DNA of 64,000 nucleotides, from the NCBI RefSeq assembly GCF_002931055.1, contig NZ_PSXX01000002.1, positions 434,001 to 498,000 on the forward strand, in the 5' to 3' direction. Positions 60,408-64,000 of this stretch are shown here, in pieces (position 1 is the stretch's first letter; each line of letters opens with the position of its first letter). The stretch is from Pseudoclavibacter sp. AY1H1 (lineage in GTDB: Bacteria > Actinomycetota > Actinomycetes > Actinomycetales > Microbacteriaceae). The position numbers were made by a program, and so were the translations under genes. Below the pieces are notes generated by a model. It had not been told where the DNA came from. It was given only the letters and a program-made list of their open reading frames with translations, and searched no databases.

Positions 60408-61588
60408 GCGACCGCCTCCAGCTCTCGGGCGAGCGTCGGGCGGGTCGGTGAGAACAGGGCTGCATCGATCTGCGTCGATCTGCCGTCCATGAGATCCCCG
60501 ATCAGCGACGCCGTGGGCAGCGAGAGGCCGATGCCGGCCCCCTCGTGGCCGGTGGCGTGCCAGAGGCCGGGCAGGCGCGCATCCTGGCCGATGAGCGGCA
60601 GGTGGTCCGGCATGAAGGGGCGGAAGCCCGAGTAGCTGCGGATGACGGCCGTCTGGGCGAGGAAGGGGAAGATCGAGATCGCCTTCACCGCGAGCTGGCT
60701 GAGCACGTTCGCGCGGAACGCGTCGTCGAAACCGACCTGCTCGCGACTCGAGCCGATGAGCACCGTGCCACCCGGAGTCGACTCGACGACGCTCGAGGTC
60801 ATGAGAACCGCGTCGCCGGACCCGACGGCACCGACGTAGTCCGCGTCGTACACCTTGTGGAAGACGCGCTGGGGCATCTTCGCCGTGACCAGGACGACTC
60901 CGCGGCGCGGACGAACGGGGAGGGGCACGCCGAGGGTCGCGGAGACCTCGCCGGACCACGGGCCGGCGGCGACGACGATCTCGGCGCCGCGGACGTCGCC
61001 GGCCGAGGTGCGGACGCCGACGATGCGGCCCGCCTCGCGGATCGCGCCCAGCACGTCGTGGTGCTCGAGGATGCTCGCCCCGCGCGCCCTGGCGAGGGCG
61101 ACGAGCGCTTCGGTTGCGATGGTGGGCTGCACCTGGCTGTCGCCCGGGTACCAGACGGCTGCGGTCATCCGCTCGGTGATCCACGGCTCGAGCTCTCGAG
61201 CCTCGGCGTGCGTGACGGGCTCCGCAGCGACCTGCGCGTGGCGCTGCGTGGACGCGAAGTCCAGGAGGGCGGCCGCTCCCCCGTCGGTCGTCGCGACGAC
61301 GAGGCCGCCCTTGGCTTCGAACTCGATATCGGGAAAGTCGTGGCCGAGCTCGTCGCGGAAGGTTCCGGCGAGCGTCGACCAGGCTGCGTTGGCGAGCTTC
61401 GAGAGCTCGAGCTCGGCGCCTGGCCCCTTGTCGGAGACGAGCAGGTTGCCTTCGCAGTGGGCGCTTGTGCCGCTCGCGACGCGGCCGCGCTCGACGAGCG
61501 CGACTCGCCGGCCACGGCCGGCGAGCTCGGCAGCGCAGGCCGCTCCGATGATGCCACCGCCGATGATCACGACGTCGTACCTGACCAT
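60404..61588 (-). CDS. FAD-dependent oxidoreductase (DAO family), catalytic subunit
   Basis: 394 residues behind AGGAGGTG. The FAD site is VVIIGGGIIGAACAAELAGRG (GGGIIG near 10-15), and GLWHATGHEGAGIGLS near 360 is the C-terminal flavin contact of the DAO/glycine oxidase family. With the two downstream subunits it should oxidise cis-4-hydroxy-D-proline, feeding electrons to the respiratory chain. It is first gene of the catabolic operon. Confidence 0.91.
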   Translation of the reverse strand: MVRYDVVIIGGGIIGAACAAELAGRGRRVALVERGRVASGTSAHCEGNLLVSDKGPGAELELSKLANAAWSTLAGTFRDELGHDFPDIEFEAKGGLVVATTDGGAAALLDFASTQRHAQVAAEPVTHAEARELEPWITERMTAAVWYPGDSQVQPTIATEALVALARARGASILEHHDVLGAIREAGRIVGVRTSAGDVRGAEIVVAAGPWSGEVSATLGVPLPVRPRRGVVLVTAKMPQRVFHKVYDADYVGAVGSGDAVLMTSSVVESTPGGTVLIGSSREQVGFDDAFRANVLSQLAVKAISIFPFLAQTAVIRSYSGFRPFMPDHLPLIGQDARLPGLWHATGHEGAGIGLSLPTASLIGDLMDGRSTQIDAALFSPTRPTLARELEAVA

Positions 61589-61615
61589 CTCGCACCTCCT
61601 GTCAGTAATATGTCA

Positions 61616-61628
61616 CACACCATGTGTG
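61616..61628. promoter_or_regulatory. candidate operator of the catabolic operon
   Basis: CACAC-CAT-GTGTG is a perfect 5-bp inverted repeat, 28 bases before the ATG of the DAO-family gene, in an AT-rich patch (TAATATGT alongside). The half-sites resemble those of GntR-family regulators, but no regulator gene lies within the window. Confidence 0.45.
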
Positions 61629-61637
61629 GGTGCAAGC

Positions 61638-61667
61638 CTGGCCCGCCCCTCATCCGGGACGGGCCAG
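61638..61667 (-). terminator. livF terminator
   Basis: An 11-pair stem with one mismatch (CTGGCCCG-CCC / GGG-CGGGCCAG, loop of six) about 28 bases after the livF stop. It separates the transporter genes from the catabolic operon. Confidence 0.7.
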
Positions 61668-61694
61668 CGGGGGCTACCAGCTCCGCGAGCGCGC

Positions 61695-62405
61695 TCAGCC
61701 CAGGTACGCCTCGATGACCGCCTTGTCCTTCGCCAAGTCGGCAGCGAGGCCCGAGAGCGTCACGCGGCCATGCTCGATGACGTAGGCACGATGCGCCACC
61801 TTGAGCGCGGCGCGAGCGTTCTGCTCGACGAGCAGCACAGTGGCACCGCGCTCGTTGATGCGCCCGATGAGCTCCATGACCTGCTTCACGACCAGCGGGG
61901 CGAGCCCCATCGACGGCTCGTCGAGCAGCATCAGCTTCGGGCCGCCGACATACGCTCGCGCGATCGCCACCATCTGCTGCTCACCGCCCGACAGGGTGCC
62001 GCCCTGCTGAGCGCGTCGCTCGAGGAGCCGCGGCATGAGCTCGTAGCACTCCTCGACACGCTCAGCGACGACCTTCTGGTCCTTCACCTGGTAGCCACCG
62101 AGCAGGAGGTTCTCGTGCACCGACATCGTCGAGAAGATGCGCCTGCCCTCAGGCACGTGGATGAGCCCGTCGCGTACGAGGTCCCACGGCTTCGCATTCG
62201 AGATGTCCTTGCCGCGCCACATGATCGTCCCGCGCTTCGCTCTGGCCAACCCGGAGAGCATCGTGAGCGTGCTCGTCTTGCCCGCGCCGTTGTTGCCGAG
62301 CAGCGAGACGACCTCACCCTCGTTGACCTCGATCGACAGCCCACGAAGCGCCTGCACGCGCCCGTAGAAGAGATCCACATCCTTGATCTCGAGCTCGACG
62401 CTCAT
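61695..62405 (-). CDS. livF: branched-chain-type ABC transporter ATP-binding protein
   Basis: 236 residues: Walker A GNNGAGKTS, signature LSGGEQQMVAIARAYV, Walker B LMLLDEPSMGLAP and a C-terminal AVIEAYLG. These are LivF features. It overlaps the livG stop as ATGA. Since it lies next to a hydroxyproline pathway, the transporter probably imports hydroxyproline or proline-type compounds. Confidence 0.93.
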   Translation of the reverse strand: MSVELEIKDVDLFYGRVQALRGLSIEVNEGEVVSLLGNNGAGKTSTLTMLSGLARAKRGTIMWRGKDISNAKPWDLVRDGLIHVPEGRRIFSTMSVHENLLLGGYQVKDQKVVAERVEECYELMPRLLERRAQQGGTLSGGEQQMVAIARAYVGGPKLMLLDEPSMGLAPLVVKQVMELIGRINERGATVLLVEQNARAALKVAHRAYVIEHGRVTLSGLAADLAKDKAVIEAYLG

Positions 62406-63346
62406 GACCGGTCCCCCTCGTCCACTCGCTGGTTCTCGGGCCCGCCGTCTGGCACGCCCTCGTGCTCGTCCTCAGGATCCTCGACGCCGAGGTACGCCTC
62501 GATGACCCGAGGGTCGTTCTTGACGTCCGCGGGCAGACCATCGGCGATCTCTCGTCCGAAGTTGAGCACGATCACGCGCTCCGAGATCTCCATCACGAGA
62601 CCCATGTCGTGCTCGATGAGCACGATTCCGACGCCGAGGTCCCTGATCTTGCGGATCAGTGCGATGAGCTCCTGCTTCTCGTTGTGGTTGAGGCCAGCAG
62701 CAGGCTCATCGAGCAGCAGCAGCTTGGGCTGCGTGGCGAGCGCCCGCGCGATCTCCACTCGGCGCTGCTCGCCGTACGGCAGCTGCGACGCCAGCAGCTC
62801 GTCGTCGAGCGAGTAGCCGACGAAGTCGAGCCAGCCGCGCGCATCCTCGAGCGCCTGGGCCTCGATTTTCTTGTAGCCGAACGTGTGCAGCATCGTCTGG
62901 AACACGTTCTGACGGATGCGCGCGTGCATCGCCGTCTTCACGTTGTCGATGACCGACATGTCCCGGAACATGCGGACGTTCTGGAAGGTGCGGCTCAGCC
63001 CGAGGCGCGTGATCGTCGACGGCTGCTTGCGCATGATGCTCTCGCCGTCAAAGGTGATCGAGCCAGACGTCGGCCGATAGAAGCCGGTGATGCAGTTGAA
63101 CGCACTCGTCTTGCCAGCCCCGTTCGGCCCGATCACCGAGATGATCTCACCCGCGTACGCATCGAACGACGTCCCGTCGACCGCCTTCACGCCGCCGAAC
63201 TGCAGCCGAAGATCACGGACCGAGAGCAACGGCTCCCCTTGATGCGCCCGCCTGAACTCCTCGGCGACCGCGGTCACCGACTCCGTCTTCGGCACGTCGA
63301 TGGGCGCCGTGCCGTAGACGTCACCCGTGCCTGAAACCTGGCTCAT
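62402..63346 (-). CDS. livG: branched-chain-type ABC transporter ATP-binding protein
   Basis: 314 residues: Walker A GPNGAGKTS, signature LPYGEQRRVEIARALA, Walker B LLLLDEPAAGLN. An N-terminal ~38-residue and a C-terminal acidic ~30-residue extension (EDPEDEHEGVPDGG) are longer than in E. coli LivG. The stop overlaps livF and the start overlaps livM (ATGA junctions). Confidence 0.93.
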   Translation of the reverse strand: MSQVSGTGDVYGTAPIDVPKTESVTAVAEEFRRAHQGEPLLSVRDLRLQFGGVKAVDGTSFDAYAGEIISVIGPNGAGKTSAFNCITGFYRPTSGSITFDGESIMRKQPSTITRLGLSRTFQNVRMFRDMSVIDNVKTAMHARIRQNVFQTMLHTFGYKKIEAQALEDARGWLDFVGYSLDDELLASQLPYGEQRRVEIARALATQPKLLLLDEPAAGLNHNEKQELIALIRKIRDLGVGIVLIEHDMGLVMEISERVIVLNFGREIADGLPADVKNDPRVIEAYLGVEDPEDEHEGVPDGGPENQRVDEGDRS

Positions 63347-64000
63347 GCCTGCTCCTTCGAGAGGTCGATGTTGGCGTCGGGCGCCTCGTGCGCCGAGAAG
63401 CCGTCCTTCGGAGACGGCGCCTCGCCCTTGGCTCGCGACTTGAGGAACGGCAGGATCGCCGTCGCCGGCCAGATGCCCTGCGGCCGGAAGATCATCATGA
63501 TCACGAGCAGCACGCCGAACACCAGGAAGCGCCAGTCGGAGAACTCGCGCAGGATCTCGGGCAGCAGCGACACGAGCAGCGCGCCGACGATGACACCCGG
63601 GATGGAGCCCATGCCGCCGAGCACGACCGCCATGAGCAGCAGGGCCGAGTTGAGGAACACGAAGGAGGTCGGGCTGATCGCCGTCTGGTGCGCTGCCATC
63701 AGCACACCCGCGAGACCGCCGAAGACGGCACCGAGCACGTACGCGCCGAGCTTCGTGGTGTACGTGTTGACGCCCATCGCCTCGGCGGCATCCTCGTCAT
63801 CCTTGATGGCGCGCCAGGCGCGACCCATCTTGCCCTTGCCCAGCCTCGAAGCGGCGATGATCGCGGCACCACCGGCGATGATGACGCAGAGGAAGTACAG
63901 CAGGATCTTGCCGTTGAACTCGATGCCGCCGATCGTGAGGCCGTCCGCGAACGACCAGCCGAAGAACTCGAACGTGTCGATGCCGGAGATGCCGGATGGG
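63343..64000 (-). CDS. livM: branched-chain-type ABC transporter permease, partial (5' end beyond window)
   Basis: The last ~219 codons are present. Reading continues beyond the internal ATG at 63828 to the window edge (FFGWSFADGLTIGGIEFNG and LLYFLCVIIAGGAAIIAASR before it). It contains the LivM signature GRAWRAIKDDEDAAEAMGVN and membrane helices with LLLMAVVLGGMGSIPGVIVGALL (quoted in part). The C-terminus is a polar tail. Confidence 0.93.
   Translation of the reverse strand, partial: PSGISGIDTFEFFGWSFADGLTIGGIEFNGKILLYFLCVIIAGGAAIIAASRLGKGKMGRAWRAIKDDEDAAEAMGVNTYTTKLGAYVLGAVFGGLAGVLMAAHQTAISPTSFVFLNSALLLMAVVLGGMGSIPGVIVGALLVSLLPEILREFSDWRFLVFGVLLVIMMIFRPQGIWPATAILPFLKSRAKGEAPSPKDGFSAHEAPDANIDLSKEQA

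Noticed and set aside
60147-61595. A 482-codon frame covering the 2Fe-2S and DAO-family genes
   Set aside because: Only its last 86 codons encode a real protein, the 2Fe-2S subunit. The upstream part is Arg-rich read-through in the wrong phase.

Overview
The window is a high-GC bacterial chromosome segment. It reads as an actinobacterium of the order Micrococcales, most likely Microbacteriaceae. This is inferred from the gene order tuf-fusA-rpsG-rpsL next to the S10 operon and rpoC-rpoB, the Actinobacteria-style N-terminal tail on S5, the Lys/Ala-rich tails on L24 and L29, the missing rpsN between rplE and rpsH, many GTG/TTG starts, an LAxTG-type sortase signal, and frequent TAnnnT boxes 6-7 nt before start codons. 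The genus cannot be fixed from the sequence alone.

Layout: 1-8555 is the S10/spc ribosomal protein operon on the minus strand, entered inside rpsE and read back to rpsJ, with a promoter near 8869-8898. An acyltransferase-3/SGNH gene (8925-11039) separates it from tuf, fusA, rpsG and rpsL (11247-15575), which have a clear str promoter at 15812-15840. Two small hypothetical genes and a very acidic membrane protein (15837-18653) lie between rpsL and rpoC-rpoB (18780-26195). Both RNA polymerase genes appear to start at TTG codons behind good ribosome binding sites.

26400-46700 is accessory and housekeeping DNA. It holds a DUF1540 protein, a sortase-anchored lamin-tail/phytase-like surface protein, a lipoprotein, a furA-katA peroxide pair with a Fur-type operator, a spermidine-synthase-like protein, a SprT-like metalloprotein, an MscS channel, a pirin, a threonine aldolase, and a DUF222-HNH nuclease with an SOS-like box and a hexanucleotide repeat. 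It also holds an acetyltransferase, a membrane-anchored alpha/beta hydrolase, a TetR-controlled quinone-reductase-like oxidoreductase with twin operators, and an M20 amidohydrolase/ATP-grasp pair.

46700-55025 holds three luciferase-like flavin monooxygenases. Two form their own operon. The third closes a TPP-riboswitch operon with the thiamine-precursor ECF transporter ykoFEDC, the most intriguing association in the window. 55016-64000 is a hydroxyproline-type catabolic locus: 4-hydroxyproline 2-epimerase, a three-subunit hydroxy-D-proline oxidase/dehydrogenase, a DapA-like deaminase and an alpha-ketoglutarate semialdehyde dehydrogenase. It is preceded by a branched-chain-type ABC importer (livMGF) that is cut by the window edge.

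At least nine genes carry a TAnnnT hexamer 6-7 nt upstream of the start with no Shine-Dalgarno sequence, suggesting that leaderless transcription is common here. No rRNA, tRNA, CRISPR array, insertion sequence or prophage was seen.
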